The notes: generated by a model from the sequence alone, not told the origin. A stretch of 64,000 bases of DNA from Mesorhizobium sp. WSM4306 (GCF_007003975.1 NZ_VFTC01000003.1:124001-188000); one strand, 5' to 3'; shown: positions 34,553 to 44,227, counted from the first letter of the stretch. Numbers and translations: made by a program.

Positions 34553-35728
34553 ATGAAACCGTCCCTGCGTTTGGCATTCGGCCTCGTGGCCGCTGCCCTG
34601 GTGATGACGCACTTTCTCGGGCAGGCCCACGCCCAGAGCTCACTGGGTATCGGCGTCAATGACGGCATGGCGCCAACCACCGGACTGTTCGCCCACATCC
34701 TGATGTGGATCAATCTCAGGCAGCAGGAATTTTATCGCGCGCTGGCGACAGCGATGAAGGCGATGCGCGAGGACGGCAGCAAGATGTGGCTGCTGATCGG
34801 CCTGTCCTTCGCCTACGGCATTTTCCACGCCGCCGGCCCCGGCCACGGCAAGGCGGTGATCTCGTCCTACATGGTGGCCAACGAAGTGGCGCTCAGGCGC
34901 GGCATCCTGTTGTCCTTCGTCTCGGCGCTGCTGCAAGGCCTGACCGCGGTGGTGGTGATGCTGCTTGCCTATTTCGTCCTGCGCGGCACCGCCATTTCGA
35001 TGACCGACGCGGCCTGGTTCATGGAGATCATGAGCTATGTCTTCGTCACTCTGTTCGGCGCCTGGCTGCTGTGGCGCAAGCTCGGGCCAACGGTCCTGGG
35101 CTGGTTCGGCAAGGCACCCGCCTACAGCCTGTCGGCGGCCCATGCCGGTCATTCTCTTGGCGGCCATGCCGGCCATTCTCACGCCGGTCACTCGCATGCT
35201 CCTCACAGCCATGCGGCGCATTCGCATGCCCTGCATGTGCATGACGACCATGACCACAATCATCACGATCACGCTGCGCACGATCACGCCACACACGATC
35301 ATGCCCAACACAACCACGCTCATCATGATCACGCAGCGGGCGAGGTCTGTGACACGTGCGGCCATTCGCATGCGCCCGATCCGGCGCTGCTGTCTGGCGA
35401 CCGCTTCGACTGGCGCACGGCGTGGTCGGCTGTGGCCGCGGTCGGCATTCGCCCCTGTTCCGGCGCGCTGATCGTGCTCAGCTTCGCGCTGCTCAACGGC
35501 CTTTGGCTCGGCGGCCTGCTGTCGGTGCTGGCGATGTCGCTCGGCACCGCGATCACCGTCTCGGCGCTGGCGACGATCGCGGTCACCGCCAAGAACTGGG
35601 CGGTCTATTTCGCCGGCGACGGCCGCATGGGCAATCGCATCCACACGTTCGTCGAAATCGGCGGCGCCGCCTTCGTCTTCCTGTTCGGACTATTGCTCCT
35701 GTCGGCGAGCCTGACTGGCAGCGTTTGA
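34553..35728 (+). CDS. NicO/RcnA-type nickel/cobalt exporter with His-rich loop
   Basis: A 391-residue membrane protein (ATG at 34553; a GTG 3 bases earlier is equally possible). A signal/anchor segment is followed by helices around HAAGPGHGKAVISSYM, the NicO signature. A cytosolic loop of about 75 residues (200-275) is dominated by His with Asp, Ala and Ser: HAGHSHAPHSHAAHSHALH. Further helices contain GIRPCSGALIVL, also conserved. It likely exports Ni2+/Co2+, with the His loop sensing or buffering metal. Confidence 0.9.
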   Translation: MKPSLRLAFGLVAAALVMTHFLGQAHAQSSLGIGVNDGMAPTTGLFAHILMWINLRQQEFYRALATAMKAMREDGSKMWLLIGLSFAYGIFHAAGPGHGKAVISSYMVANEVALRRGILLSFVSALLQGLTAVVVMLLAYFVLRGTAISMTDAAWFMEIMSYVFVTLFGAWLLWRKLGPTVLGWFGKAPAYSLSAAHAGHSLGGHAGHSHAGHSHAPHSHAAHSHALHVHDDHDHNHHDHAAHDHATHDHAQHNHAHHDHAAGEVCDTCGHSHAPDPALLSGDRFDWRTAWSAVAAVGIRPCSGALIVLSFALLNGLWLGGLLSVLAMSLGTAITVSALATIAVTAKNWAVYFAGDGRMGNRIHTFVEIGGAAFVFLFGLLLLSASLTGSV

Positions 35729-35738
35729 CGCTAACGGG

Positions 35739-36722
35739 TCAGCCCTGACCCGCTATCTTGCCGCCCAATTCATCCTCGATATGGGCACGGATAATTTCAT
35801 CAAAGCTCTTTTCGGCGCTGAAGCCGAGGTCTCTTGAGCGGCGCGCCTCGAAGCGCGTCGGCCAGCCCTTGACGATTGCCCAGATCGTCTCGTCGGGCTG
35901 TTCGCGGATCAGCTTCACGACTTCGGCGCCGGCAATACGTTCCAGCGCCTCGATCTGCTCGCCGACTGTCACGGCAACGCCGGGCATGGTGAGGTTGCGG
36001 CGCGGCCCGACGGCGGCGCTGTCGATCCCTGCCGCATGGATCAGGAAATTCACCGCCGAGCGCGGGCTGGCATGGGTGTGCAGCACCGAACGCGGTACCG
36101 GCAGGATCGCCTCCTGGCCGCTGAGCGGTTCGCGGATGATGCCGGAGAAGAAGCCCGAAGCCGCCTTGTTCGGCTTGCCGGGCCGGACGCAGATGGTCGG
36201 CAGCCGGATGCCGATGCCGTCGAAGAAGCCGCGCCTGGAATAGTCGGCCAGCAGCGCCTCGCTCATCTGCTTCTGGGTGCCGTAGGAGGTCAGCGGCGTC
36301 GGGTGGAAGTCATCAGGGATGACATCCGGGAACGGCGCGCCGAACACGGCGATCGATGAGGTGAAGACGAGGCGCGGTGCAAAGCCTGCCAGCCGCACGG
36401 CGTCGAACAGCGCCCTGGTGCCATCGAGGTTGACGCGATAGCCGAGATCGAAATTGGCTTCCGCCTCGCCCGACACGATGCCGGCGAGATGGAACATCAC
36501 GTCGGGGCGTGAAGCGACCAGGCTCTCGGCGGCACCGGCGTCGGCAAGGTCGCCGGTATGCGTGGCGATGCCCACACCCTCCATCGCCGGCGCCTGCGGC
36601 GGCACGATATCGTGCAGGTCGAGCGCCGTGATCTTGCGGCCATTGAGCGTGCCGTCCTTGGCCAGCCGGGCGATGAGTTTGCGGCCGACCATGCCGGCCG
36701 CGCCAGTGATCAGGATGCGCAT
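35739..36722 (-). CDS. denD: D-erythronate dehydrogenase-like NAD-dependent epimerase/dehydratase
   Basis: A 327-residue extended SDR from the ATG at 36722. It has the NAD motif (ILITGAAGMVGRKL), LAGIVSGEAEANFDLGYRVN, and YGTQK as the catalytic YxxxK. The unusual RLPTICVRPGKPNKAASGFF is characteristic of DenD, which oxidises D-erythronate at C2. DenD partners (OtnK, OtnC) are not nearby, so the exact substrate is uncertain. Confidence 0.85.
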   Translation of the reverse strand: MRILITGAAGMVGRKLIARLAKDGTLNGRKITALDLHDIVPPQAPAMEGVGIATHTGDLADAGAAESLVASRPDVMFHLAGIVSGEAEANFDLGYRVNLDGTRALFDAVRLAGFAPRLVFTSSIAVFGAPFPDVIPDDFHPTPLTSYGTQKQMSEALLADYSRRGFFDGIGIRLPTICVRPGKPNKAASGFFSGIIREPLSGQEAILPVPRSVLHTHASPRSAVNFLIHAAGIDSAAVGPRRNLTMPGVAVTVGEQIEALERIAGAEVVKLIREQPDETIWAIVKGWPTRFEARRSRDLGFSAEKSFDEIIRAHIEDELGGKIAGQG

Positions 36723-36735
36723 TTGTAAAAGCCTC

Positions 36736-36942
36736 TTATTTGCCTTTGTTCTGGCTGCGCCCGCGCAGCCAGAACACCAGAAAGAATGCCAGCACGAAGC
36801 CGATGCCGACGATGCCGGCAAGAACGGTCGAAACATTGCCGAGCGCCAGCATCACCGTCGGCAGGTAGAACGCCGCGATGCCGAACAGCAGCATGATCCA
36901 GGCTGCGGCAATCAGCGCGTTTCTGTTGTCGCGATCCATCAT
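36736..36942 (-). CDS. Small two-helix membrane protein, unknown
   Basis: A 68-residue peptide with two hydrophobic segments (about 10-32 and 38-58) and a basic end (RGRSQNKGK). It lies 13 bases before denD on the same strand. No family recognised. Coding is supported by a compact layout between same-strand genes and by the clean hydrophobic pattern. Confidence 0.55.
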   Translation of the reverse strand: MMDRDNRNALIAAAWIMLLFGIAAFYLPTVMLALGNVSTVLAGIVGIGFVLAFFLVFWLRGRSQNKGK

Positions 36943-37000
36943 GCCGTCCCGCCGTCACGGGTGCTCGTCAACTTGGATGCCAATGCCATGAAGTTCCCTG

Positions 37001-37984
37001 TCAGTGATAATGGCCGTGATGCGGTGGCGCACCATGGCCGTGGTCATGATCGTGGTCGTGCTCGTCATGGCTGTCGGCGCACTGGCCGAATTCCGGCTCG
37101 ACGGTGGCGTGGCTGATGCCGTGCTCTGCGGCGAGCCGCTTCTTGATGGCGCTGACCGCCTGATGCGGGTCGACGCCATCGTTGAGGCAGGCATGTAGCG
37201 TCGCCATGTTGCTCGAGCCATCCAGCGACCAGACATGCATGTGGTGCACCTCGCGCACGCCTTTGACCGTACCGGCAATATCCTTGGCGATGAGATCACG
37301 GTCGAGGCTGGCCGGCACGCCTTCGAGCAGGACGTGGGCGGCTTCGCGCATCAGCGACCAGGCGGTGGAGAGGATCAGCACAGAGACCAGCACCGACAGG
37401 ATCGGATCGATCGGCGTCCAGCCTGTCGCCAGGATGACCAGCGCCGCCACGATCGCCGCCGCCGAGCCGAGCAGGTCGCCCAGCACATGCAGGATGGCGC
37501 CGCGCATATTGAGGCTGTCGCGGTCGCCGCCGTGCAGCACGAAGAACGACGCGATGTTGACCAGAAGGCCGGCGATCGCCACCACCAGCATCGGCCCGCC
37601 CAGCACCGGCGCCGGCGTCATCAGGCGGCCCCAAGCCTCGTAGACGATCCACAGCGCGATGGCGAAGATGGCGATGCCGTTGGTGTAGGCGACCAGCGTC
37701 TTGACCCGGCCGAAGCCATAGGTGAGGCGCACGGTCGCCGGCCGTCCGCCCAGATGGAAGGCATACCAGGCAAGACCGAGCGCGATGGCGTCGGCGAGCA
37801 TGTGTCCGGCATCCGCCAGCAGCGCCAGCGATCCCGTCAGCAGGCCGCCCAGCGCTTCGGCAACCATGAAGCCGGCGGTCAGGCAGGCTGCGATCAGCAC
37901 GCGCTTCTTGTCGGTCGAGCCATGCACGTGACCGGCGCCGTGGCTGTGGCCAGCGTGCGAACCGTGATCATGGCTGTGCGCCAT
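37001..37984 (-). CDS. Cation diffusion facilitator (Zn/Co/Cd efflux, CzcD-like)
   Basis: A 327-residue protein from the ATG at 37984. The N-terminus is His-rich (MAHSHDHGSHAGHSHGAGH), followed by six transmembrane helices with the metal-site motif LADAGHMLADAIALGLAW and the paired HVLGDLLGSAAAI. A cytoplasmic domain (about 210-305) has VREVHHMHVWSLDG, and a second His/Asp tail ends it. It exports divalent metals, probably zinc, by proton exchange. The frame is open upstream of the ATG without domain similarity. Confidence 0.92.
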   Translation of the reverse strand: MAHSHDHGSHAGHSHGAGHVHGSTDKKRVLIAACLTAGFMVAEALGGLLTGSLALLADAGHMLADAIALGLAWYAFHLGGRPATVRLTYGFGRVKTLVAYTNGIAIFAIALWIVYEAWGRLMTPAPVLGGPMLVVAIAGLLVNIASFFVLHGGDRDSLNMRGAILHVLGDLLGSAAAIVAALVILATGWTPIDPILSVLVSVLILSTAWSLMREAAHVLLEGVPASLDRDLIAKDIAGTVKGVREVHHMHVWSLDGSSNMATLHACLNDGVDPHQAVSAIKKRLAAEHGISHATVEPEFGQCADSHDEHDHDHDHGHGAPPHHGHYH

Positions 37985-37994
37985 ATGTTTTCTC

Positions 37995-38705
37995 CTACGC
38001 GCCGAACTCGGCGCGGAAATCCTCAAGCCGCCGCTTCTGCCCGCCTTCGCCATCGAAATTGGCCGGATCGAGCCAGGCCTCATAGGCTTTGCGCAAGGAC
38101 GGCCATTCCTTGTCGATGATCGAGTACCACGCGGTATCGCGGTTTTCACCCTTGACCACAAGATGCTGGCGGAAAATGCCCTCGAACTTGAAGCCGAACC
38201 GCTCCGCCGCGCGCTTCGAGGGTTCGTTGCGGTTGTTGCATTTCCATTCATAGCGGCGATAGCCGAGCTCGTCGAAAATGTATTTCATGAAGAGGAACTG
38301 CGCCTCGGTCGCCGCCGGCTTGCGCGAGACCAGCGGACCCCAATAGATGTTGCCGATCTCGATGACGCCATGGGCGGGATCGATGCGCATCAGCGTTTGC
38401 CGCCCGGCGATCTTGCCGCTGGCCTTGTCGATGACGGCGAAGAACAGCGGATCTTCGCTCGCAGCGGATTTTTCCAGCCATGGCTGCAAGGCGGCGCGGC
38501 TCTCGGGCACGGTGTCGAAGAGCCAGCGAAACCGCGTATCGCCATCGGCGACAGCCGACGCCTCGTACAGGCCGTCGCCATGCTTTTCAGCACTCAGCGG
38601 CTCAAGACGGACATAGCGTCCGTCCAGAACTTTTCGTTCCGGGCGCGGGCGGGGCTGCCAATTCGCAAGATTTTCCGACACCGAAGACTCCAATCCGTTT
38701 GACAT
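37995..38705 (-). CDS. GNAT acetyltransferase, RimJ/RimL type
   Basis: A 236-residue protein from the ATG at 38705. RYVRLEPLSAEKHGDGLYEA opens the domain, followed by GRQTLMRIDPAHGVIEIGNIYWGP and the late YRRYEWKCNNRNEPSKRAAERFGF motif typical of the RimJ/RimL family. The C-terminal YSIIDKEWPSLRKAYEAWL fits the same group. Ends 10 bases before the CDF gene on the same strand. Acceptor unknown. Confidence 0.88.
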   Translation of the reverse strand: MSNGLESSVSENLANWQPRPRPERKVLDGRYVRLEPLSAEKHGDGLYEASAVADGDTRFRWLFDTVPESRAALQPWLEKSAASEDPLFFAVIDKASGKIAGRQTLMRIDPAHGVIEIGNIYWGPLVSRKPAATEAQFLFMKYIFDELGYRRYEWKCNNRNEPSKRAAERFGFKFEGIFRQHLVVKGENRDTAWYSIIDKEWPSLRKAYEAWLDPANFDGEGGQKRRLEDFRAEFGA

Positions 38706-38764
38706 TTGCGGTTGGACGCTCACAAAAACGCAACCCAACAGCAAGAACCACACGGACGGGAAAA

Positions 38765-39949
38765 ATGCTCCACACGATTTCGGCCTTCGACCGCCTCGGC
38801 GAGGAAAACGCCTTTGCGGTGCTCGCGAGGGCGACGGCGCTGGTGCAACAAGGTCGCGACATCGTCAATCTCGGCATCGGCCAGCCCGACTTCAAAACCC
38901 CGCAACACATTGTCGAAGCAGCGATCAAGGCGCTGCGCGACGGCCACCACGGCTATACCCCGGCGAACGGCCTGCTCGCCACCCGTGAGGCGGTGGTCCG
39001 GCGCACGCTGACCACGACCGGCGTTGAGGTCTCGGCCGAGAATGTGATGATCCTGCCCGGCGGCAAGCCGACCATGTTCGCGGCCATCCTGATGTTCGGC
39101 GAACCGGGCGCCGAGATTCTCTATCCCGATCCCGGCTTCCCGATCTACCGCTCGATGATCGAATTCACCGGCGCCGCCCCGATCCCAGTGCCGATCCGCG
39201 AGGAGAACGGCTTTGCCTTCTCGGCTGAGGAGACGCTGGCGCTGCTCACCTCGAAGACCAGGCTCCTGATCCTCAACTCACCGGCCAACCCGACCGGCGG
39301 CGTGACCCCGCGCGCCGAGATCGAGAAGCTGGTCAAGGGATTGGAGAAGCACCCGCAGGTCGCCATCCTCTCCGACGAGATCTACGACGTCATGACCTAC
39401 GACGGCGAGACGCATTTTTCGCTGCTCAATTTCCCCGAAATCCGCGACCGGTTGATCGTGCTCAATGGCTGGTCGAAGACCTGGGCGATGACCGGCTGGC
39501 GCATGGGCTGGTCGATCTGGCCGAACGGCGACAAGGGCGCCCACCTCTACGACAAGGTGCGCAAGCTGGCCGTCAATTGCTGGTCCTGCGTCAACGCCCC
39601 CAGCCAGTTCGCCGGGATCGCTGCCATCGATGGGCCGCAGGACGATGTCGACAAGATGATGCGCGCCTTCGACAACCGCAGGAAGATCGTGGTCGAGGGG
39701 CTGAACGCTTTGCCCGGCGTTTCCTGCATCACGCCGAAGGGCGCCTTCTATGCCTTCCCCAATGTCTCGAAGACCGGCTGGAAGGCAAAGAAGCTCGCTT
39801 CGGCGCTGCTTGAGGACGCCGGTGTCGCGCTGATCGGCGGCCCCGATTTCGGCATTCTCGGCGAAGGCTATATCAGGCTCTCCTATGCCAATTCCGAAGA
39901 GAACATCTTGCGCGCGCTGGAGCGGATCGAGGCGTTTTTGAAGAAGTGA
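38765..39949 (+). CDS. PLP-dependent aminotransferase (AspC class I)
   Basis: A 394-residue fold-type I aminotransferase. Key segments: IVNLGIGQPDFKTP, YTPANGLLATREAV, NSPANPTGG, LSDEIYDVM, and the PLP lysine in NGWSKTWAMTGWRMGW (about 240). The terminal GEGYIRLSYANS contains the substrate-carboxylate Arg. Family is aspartate/branched or aromatic; substrate not assigned. Divergent from the GNAT gene with 59 bases between the starts. Confidence 0.9.
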   Translation: MLHTISAFDRLGEENAFAVLARATALVQQGRDIVNLGIGQPDFKTPQHIVEAAIKALRDGHHGYTPANGLLATREAVVRRTLTTTGVEVSAENVMILPGGKPTMFAAILMFGEPGAEILYPDPGFPIYRSMIEFTGAAPIPVPIREENGFAFSAEETLALLTSKTRLLILNSPANPTGGVTPRAEIEKLVKGLEKHPQVAILSDEIYDVMTYDGETHFSLLNFPEIRDRLIVLNGWSKTWAMTGWRMGWSIWPNGDKGAHLYDKVRKLAVNCWSCVNAPSQFAGIAAIDGPQDDVDKMMRAFDNRRKIVVEGLNALPGVSCITPKGAFYAFPNVSKTGWKAKKLASALLEDAGVALIGGPDFGILGEGYIRLSYANSEENILRALERIEAFLKK

Positions 39950-39952
39950 CCC

Positions 39953-40096
39953 CCCTCATCCGGCCGCTTCGCGGCCACCTTCTCCCTGCTTGGGAGAAGA
40001 GACGAGCACCGGCGCCGGCGCACTCCTCTCCCCTCGGGGAGAGGTCGGATTACCCGGAATTGCCCTTCGCAATTCGGCTGGCAATCCGGGTGAGGG
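39953..40096. repeat. Mosaic palindromic intergenic element
   Basis: CCCTCATCCGG (39953-39963) and CCGGGTGAGGG (40086-40096) enclose four internal hairpins: GGCCGCTTCGCGGCC, CTTCTCCC/GGGAGAAG, CTCTCCCC/GGGGAGAG and AATTGC/GCAATT. It fills the gap between the converging aminotransferase and SDR genes and is of the type common between rhizobial genes. Confidence 0.75.
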
Positions 40097-40103
40097 CCTG
40101 CCC

Positions 40104-40865
40104 TTACCCTCTACCCACAAACGGCATCTTCGTCGCCATCACCGTCATGAACAGCACATTGGCGTCGAGCGGCAGGCTGGCCATGTGGACGACGGCGTCG
40201 GCGACGCGCTGGACGTCCATCACCGCTTCGGCGGCGATCGAGCCGTTGGCCTGCGGCACGCCGACGGTCATGGCCTGCGCCATGTCGGTCAGCGCGTTGC
40301 CGATGTCGATCTGGCCGCAGGCGATGTCATAGGGCCGGCCGTCGAGCGCCAGCGTCTTGGTCAGCCCTGTTATCGCGTGCTTGGTCGCAGTGTAGGGCAC
40401 CGAGCCCGGCCGTGGCGCATAGGCCGAGACCGAACCGTTGTTGATGATGCGGCCGCCCATCGGCTTTTGTCTGCGCATGGCGCCGAAGGCGGCGCGGGCG
40501 CACAGGAACGATCCGGTGAGATTGACGCCGACAATGTCGTTCCAGACCTCGACCGGGATCTCGTCGATCGGTGTCGACTTGTAGCTCATGCCGGCATTGT
40601 TGAAGAGCAGGTCGACGCGCCCGAAAGCCGCCGCCACGGTCTCGAACAAATCATCGACCTGGCCGGCCTTGCTGATGTCGCAGGCGACTGCCAGCGCCTT
40701 GGCGTCCGTCTTGCCGGCTTCGGCGATCGCGGCGTCGAGCACCTGTTTGCGGCGGCCGCAGAACACGGTGTTCCAGCCCGCCTTGAGCAGCGCCGTGGCG
40801 ACGCTCTTGCCGATGCCGGTGCCGGCGCCGGTGACGATGGCGGTTTTCTCTGTGAGGGCTGTCAT
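40104..40865 (-). CDS. Short-chain dehydrogenase/reductase
   Basis: A 253-residue classical SDR from the ATG at 40865. TAIVTGAGTGIGKSVA is the NAD(P) motif, NNAGMSYK the NNAG motif, and YTATKHAI the catalytic YxxxK. The nearby Ser is in NGSVSAYA. Substrate unknown. The frame extends 22 codons upstream without similarity. Confidence 0.92.
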   Translation of the reverse strand: MTALTEKTAIVTGAGTGIGKSVATALLKAGWNTVFCGRRKQVLDAAIAEAGKTDAKALAVACDISKAGQVDDLFETVAAAFGRVDLLFNNAGMSYKSTPIDEIPVEVWNDIVGVNLTGSFLCARAAFGAMRRQKPMGGRIINNGSVSAYAPRPGSVPYTATKHAITGLTKTLALDGRPYDIACGQIDIGNALTDMAQAMTVGVPQANGSIAAEAVMDVQRVADAVVHMASLPLDANVLFMTVMATKMPFVGRG

Positions 40866-40981
40866 GATTTTGCTCCTGCGCACCGCGCATCCCCGGCACA
40901 GATCGGGATGCATCCGAATGCACCGAGGCATCGCAAATGACGGGGATCATGGCAAGCCGAACACTCGGTGATCGGCCGAAC

Positions 40982-41010
40982 AAAAAGGGCGGTCATTGGC
41001 GACCGCCCTG
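40982..41010 (-). terminator. Terminator of the DUF533 gene
   Basis: On the minus strand AGGGCGGTC pairs with GACCGCCCT around a 6-base loop and is followed by TTTT, about 110 bases after the DUF533 stop. Confidence 0.8.
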
Positions 41011-41121
41011 ATCTGAACCGGACTTGGGAGGAGGAAAAGCCGATCCGACTGCTAGAATCATGCGCTTCCTCGGTAAACGAGACGTTAACGCATTTTCCGG
41101 CCTCGGGGCGCGCGGCTCTAC

Positions 41122-41874
41122 CTACCAGCGCGGGTTCGGCGCGGTCCCCGCCGGGGCCGGCACCTTGGCCGCCGATACAGTCGCCTCGACATGGTCGACC
41201 AGCGCATCCGGCAGGCCAAGCCGGCCGGCGAGCAGGTCGAGATAGCCGCGTTCGGCGCGCGTATCGGGATCGATGGCTAGCCGCGACGCCGTATAGAGCT
41301 CGAGCCTCTGCTCATCGGTCTTGGCGCCGGCGACCAGCGTGTCGAGGTCGAGCGGGCTGTCCAGCTCGGCCAGCAGGAATTTTTCGGCATCGGAACCGAT
41401 GCCGGCGAGCTTGAGCTTGCCGGCGATCTTTTCGCGCTCCTCGTCGTCGACATGGCCGTCGGCCTTCGCCGCCGAGATCATCGCCCGCACCAGCGTCAGC
41501 GTGAACTCGTCCTCGCCCTGGGGCGCCTGCGAAGGGTGGAAGGCGGTGTCGGCGGGCGGCGGCAGCAATTCCGGCCCGCCTGCCCCTGACGTCCCGGCGG
41601 CCGGCGCCTGCTCGGGCGCATTGCCGGCCTTGTAGTTCTGGTAGGCCTTGTAGGCGAGACCGCCGATCGCGGCCAGTCCGCCGAGCTTGATGGCGGTGCC
41701 GGTGACCTGGCGTCCGGTACCGGTCCCAAGCAGCACCGCGGCCAGCGCACCGGCGGCCAGCGGATTGTCCTTGGCCATCTGCACGGCCTGCCCGGCCTTG
41801 TCACGGACGGTGCCGGTGGTGCCGGGGACTTGCGAGCCGAGCAGGTCGTCGAGAAGCTTCTTGGGGTCGAACAT
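41122..41874 (-). CDS. DUF533/TerB-like protein
   Basis: A 250-residue protein from the ATG at 41874 (MFDPKKLLDDLLGSQ). It has a hydrophobic glycine-rich segment (about 38-75, ALAAVLLGTGTGRQVTGTAIKLGGL), then a linker, then a helical TerB-like domain (about 115-250: LVRAMISAAKADGHVDDEEREKI, YTASRLAIDPDTRAERGYLDLLAGRL). YebE-type proteins of the envelope stress regulon share this layout. Function unknown. Confidence 0.88.
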   Translation of the reverse strand: MFDPKKLLDDLLGSQVPGTTGTVRDKAGQAVQMAKDNPLAAGALAAVLLGTGTGRQVTGTAIKLGGLAAIGGLAYKAYQNYKAGNAPEQAPAAGTSGAGGPELLPPPADTAFHPSQAPQGEDEFTLTLVRAMISAAKADGHVDDEEREKIAGKLKLAGIGSDAEKFLLAELDSPLDLDTLVAGAKTDEQRLELYTASRLAIDPDTRAERGYLDLLAGRLGLPDALVDHVEATVSAAKVPAPAGTAPNPRW

Positions 41875-42077
41875 GGTGCCTCCAGAAAAGGGCTCGTGCC
41901 TGATAGGAACGAGCAGGTTTTGGACGTTGCTGACGTAGGTCCCGCTTGTTGACATTACAATGACGGACGGCCGCTTTGCCAGCAACGCGGCTTTTCGAAA
42001 ACTGGATTGCGATGTGTCGAAATGGGTAGCAGCTTGCGCTAGTGTCGCGCCCTTCATGACGAGGGAGGAGCTTCGCC

Positions 42078-42440
42078 GTGACCGACGAGACAGAACGCCA
42101 GCCGGCGCGCGATCCGCAGGATCTCGAGCGCCTGCTGATTGACCGGCAATGGGTAGGAGACATTGACGGCATGGTGGCGCTGTTCGAACCCGATGCGGTC
42201 ATCGACAGCGGTGAGGCGGAACTGATCCGCGGCCAAGAGGCGATCCGTACTCTGTTCGAAGCCTTTGCCGCCAGCGGGCAAAAATTCCAGCGCGGCGAAC
42301 AGCGCCCGGCGGCCATCAACGGCGACCTCGCATTGACCTCGACCCGGCTTGCCGATGGCTCGGTGACCTCAGAGGTCGCGCGCTGGCAGGCCGATGGCAC
42401 GTGGCTATGGGTGATTGACCGCTATTCCGTCGCGTGGTGA
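42078..42440 (+). CDS. SnoaL-like/NTF2-fold protein
   Basis: A 120-residue protein starting with GTG at 42078, preceded by GAGGGAGGAG. The pattern LLIDRQWVGDIDGMVALFEPDAVID and IRTLFEAFAASGQ, ending WLWVIDRYSV, fits the NTF2-like barrel. Ligand or reaction unknown. Confidence 0.78.
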   Translation: MTDETERQPARDPQDLERLLIDRQWVGDIDGMVALFEPDAVIDSGEAELIRGQEAIRTLFEAFAASGQKFQRGEQRPAAINGDLALTSTRLADGSVTSEVARWQADGTWLWVIDRYSVAW

Positions 42441-42474
42441 TGCAACCAGTAACAAACACCCGCTTGGCGCGGCG

Positions 42475-43407
42475 CTAGCTGCCGATATGTCCCCTGCCCT
42501 GCGCTTGCGCCAGTTCGACCTGGCGCTGGCGCTCGGCGTAGCGGGCGCGGTCCTCGTCCGAGCGGGCCTCATAGCAATGCGGGCATGACACGCCGGTGGT
42601 ATGGTGCGGCGACAGCCGGTCCTCTGGCGTCAGCGGATGCCGGCAGGCGCGGCAGAGTTCGGCTTCGCCTTCACTGAGCCCATGCGACACCGAGACCCGC
42701 TCGTCGAAGACAAAGCATTCGCCTTGCCACAGGCTGTCTTCGGCCGGCACCTCTTCGAGATATCTCAGGATGCCGCCCTTGAGATGGAAGACATCTTCAA
42801 AGCCGAGCGACTTAACATAGGCCGTCGCCTTCTCGCAGCGTATGCCGCCAGTGCAGAACATCGCGACCTTGCGGCCATCGAGCGCGTCGCGATGCTTTTC
42901 CACCCAGGCCGGGAATTCGCGAAAGCTCGACGTGCGCGGATCGATGGCGCCCTCGAAGGTGCCGATCGAGACCTCGTAGGTGTTGCGGGTGTCGATGACG
43001 ATGGTGTCGGCATCCGAGATCAGTGCGTTCCAGTCGGCCGGCGTGACATAGGTGCCGGCGCCTGTCGCCGGGTCGAGGTCTTCGACGCCCATGGTGACGA
43101 TCTCGCGCTTCAGCCGCACCTTCATGCGATGGAACGGCATCTCGGCGGCATTGCTGTATTTGACCTCAAGATCGGCGAGGCCTTCGACGGACTCGAGATA
43201 AGCGATCAGGTCGGCGATATCGGCCTCCGAGCCGGCGACCGTGCCGTTGATGCCTTCCTGCGCCAGGAGCAGCGTGCCCTTGATGCCGCGGCCGCAGCAG
43301 AAAGCGGCGAGCGGCATCCGCAAGGCTCGCAGCGCCTCGAAGTCGCCCAGACGGGCAAATTTATAGAGCGCGGCGACGCGGACGGGTTCATGATTGGACG
43401 TTGTCAT
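42475..43407 (-). CDS. trhO: TrhO, tRNA uridine(34) hydroxylase (rhodanese family)
   Basis: A 310-residue protein started at the ATG at 43407 (an in-frame TTG lies 2 codons earlier). An N-terminal acylphosphatase-like region ([17 protein letters not shown]) precedes a rhodanese domain with the active-site loop [12 protein letters not shown] and GGILRYLEE. The C-terminal part contains four Cys of a CxxC-like pair (LCRAC, SCPHC). TrhO (YceA) adds 5-hydroxyuridine at tRNA position 34 using oxygen. Confidence 0.92.
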   Translation of the reverse strand: MTTSNHEPVRVAALYKFARLGDFEALRALRMPLAAFCCGRGIKGTLLLAQEGINGTVAGSEADIADLIAYLESVEGLADLEVKYSNAAEMPFHRMKVRLKREIVTMGVEDLDPATGAGTYVTPADWNALISDADTIVIDTRNTYEVSIGTFEGAIDPRTSSFREFPAWVEKHRDALDGRKVAMFCTGGIRCEKATAYVKSLGFEDVFHLKGGILRYLEEVPAEDSLWQGECFVFDERVSVSHGLSEGEAELCRACRHPLTPEDRLSPHHTTGVSCPHCYEARSDEDRARYAERQRQVELAQAQGRGHIGS

Positions 43408-43575
43408 CGCCAAGCCACTAAACCGTGGTCAAAGCGGATTCAAGGCAGCGCTGAAGAAGCCGTCCTCCCTTCAGCCCGGCGGTCGACAGATGTGACATCG
43501 CGGCAGGCCAAGCTTCGTGGACTCGGAATCTGCCTTCTGCTAATCGGTTGAAATCACCTACGGAGAGACAAGCCA

Positions 43576-44214
43576 ATGCCCAGCAAGACCGAAAAGCTCC
43601 TGTCGCTGCTCAACGGCCAGCCGGTCATCCCGGTGTTGAAGATCGCCAATGTCGCAGACGCAGTGCCGCTCGCCCGGGCGCTCGCCGCTGGCGGCCTGCC
43701 GGCAATCGAGATCACGCTGAGAACCGCTGATGCGCTGGAAGCGATCCGCCGCGTCGCCGGTGAGGTCGAGGGCGCCATTGTCGGCTCCGGCACCATTCTC
43801 GATGCCAGGCAGTTCGAGGCGGCGGCGGCGGCCGGCTCGAAATTCATCGTCAGCCCCGGCATCACCCGCGAACTGCTCGCCGCGGCCAAGGACAGCGACG
43901 TTCCGCTGCTGCCCGGCGCCATCACGCCCGGCGAGATCATGGCCGCGCGCGAAGCCGGCCTGCGCTTCCTGAAATTCTTCCCGGCCGAACAGTCCGGCGG
44001 CATCGCTTCGCTGAAGGCCTTCGCCTCGCCGCTGGCCGATGTGAAGTTCTGCCCGACCGGCGGCATCTCGGCCAAGAACGCCGCCGACTATCTCAGCCTG
44101 CCCAATGTCATCTGCGTCGGTGGCTCCTGGGTGGCGCCGGACGAGCTGGTCAAGGCCGGCAAGTGGGATGAGATCGAGGCGCTCGCCCGCGCGGCGAGCA
44201 AGCTCGGAAAGTAA
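43576..44214 (+). CDS. eda: KDPG/KHG aldolase
   Basis: A 212-residue class I aldolase. It has [11 protein letters not shown], the catalytic-Glu region [10 protein letters not shown], the glycine-rich [10 protein letters not shown], and the Schiff-base lysine in [25 protein letters not shown] and VGGSWVAP give the phosphate site. It cleaves 2-keto-3-deoxy-6-phosphogluconate to pyruvate and glyceraldehyde 3-phosphate (Entner-Doudoroff pathway). No edd neighbour in this window. Confidence 0.93.
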   Translation: MPSKTEKLLSLLNGQPVIPVLKIANVADAVPLARALAAGGLPAIEITLRTADALEAIRRVAGEVEGAIVGSGTILDARQFEAAAAAGSKFIVSPGITRELLAAAKDSDVPLLPGAITPGEIMAAREAGLRFLKFFPAEQSGGIASLKAFASPLADVKFCPTGGISAKNAADYLSLPNVICVGGSWVAPDELVKAGKWDEIEALARAASKLGK

Positions 44215-44227
44215 CCTCCCCAAGCAC

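Noticed and set aside
35140..35345. Repeated CAT/CAC units resembling a DNA satellite
   Set aside because: They encode the His-rich metal loop of the exporter; repetition follows from the protein.
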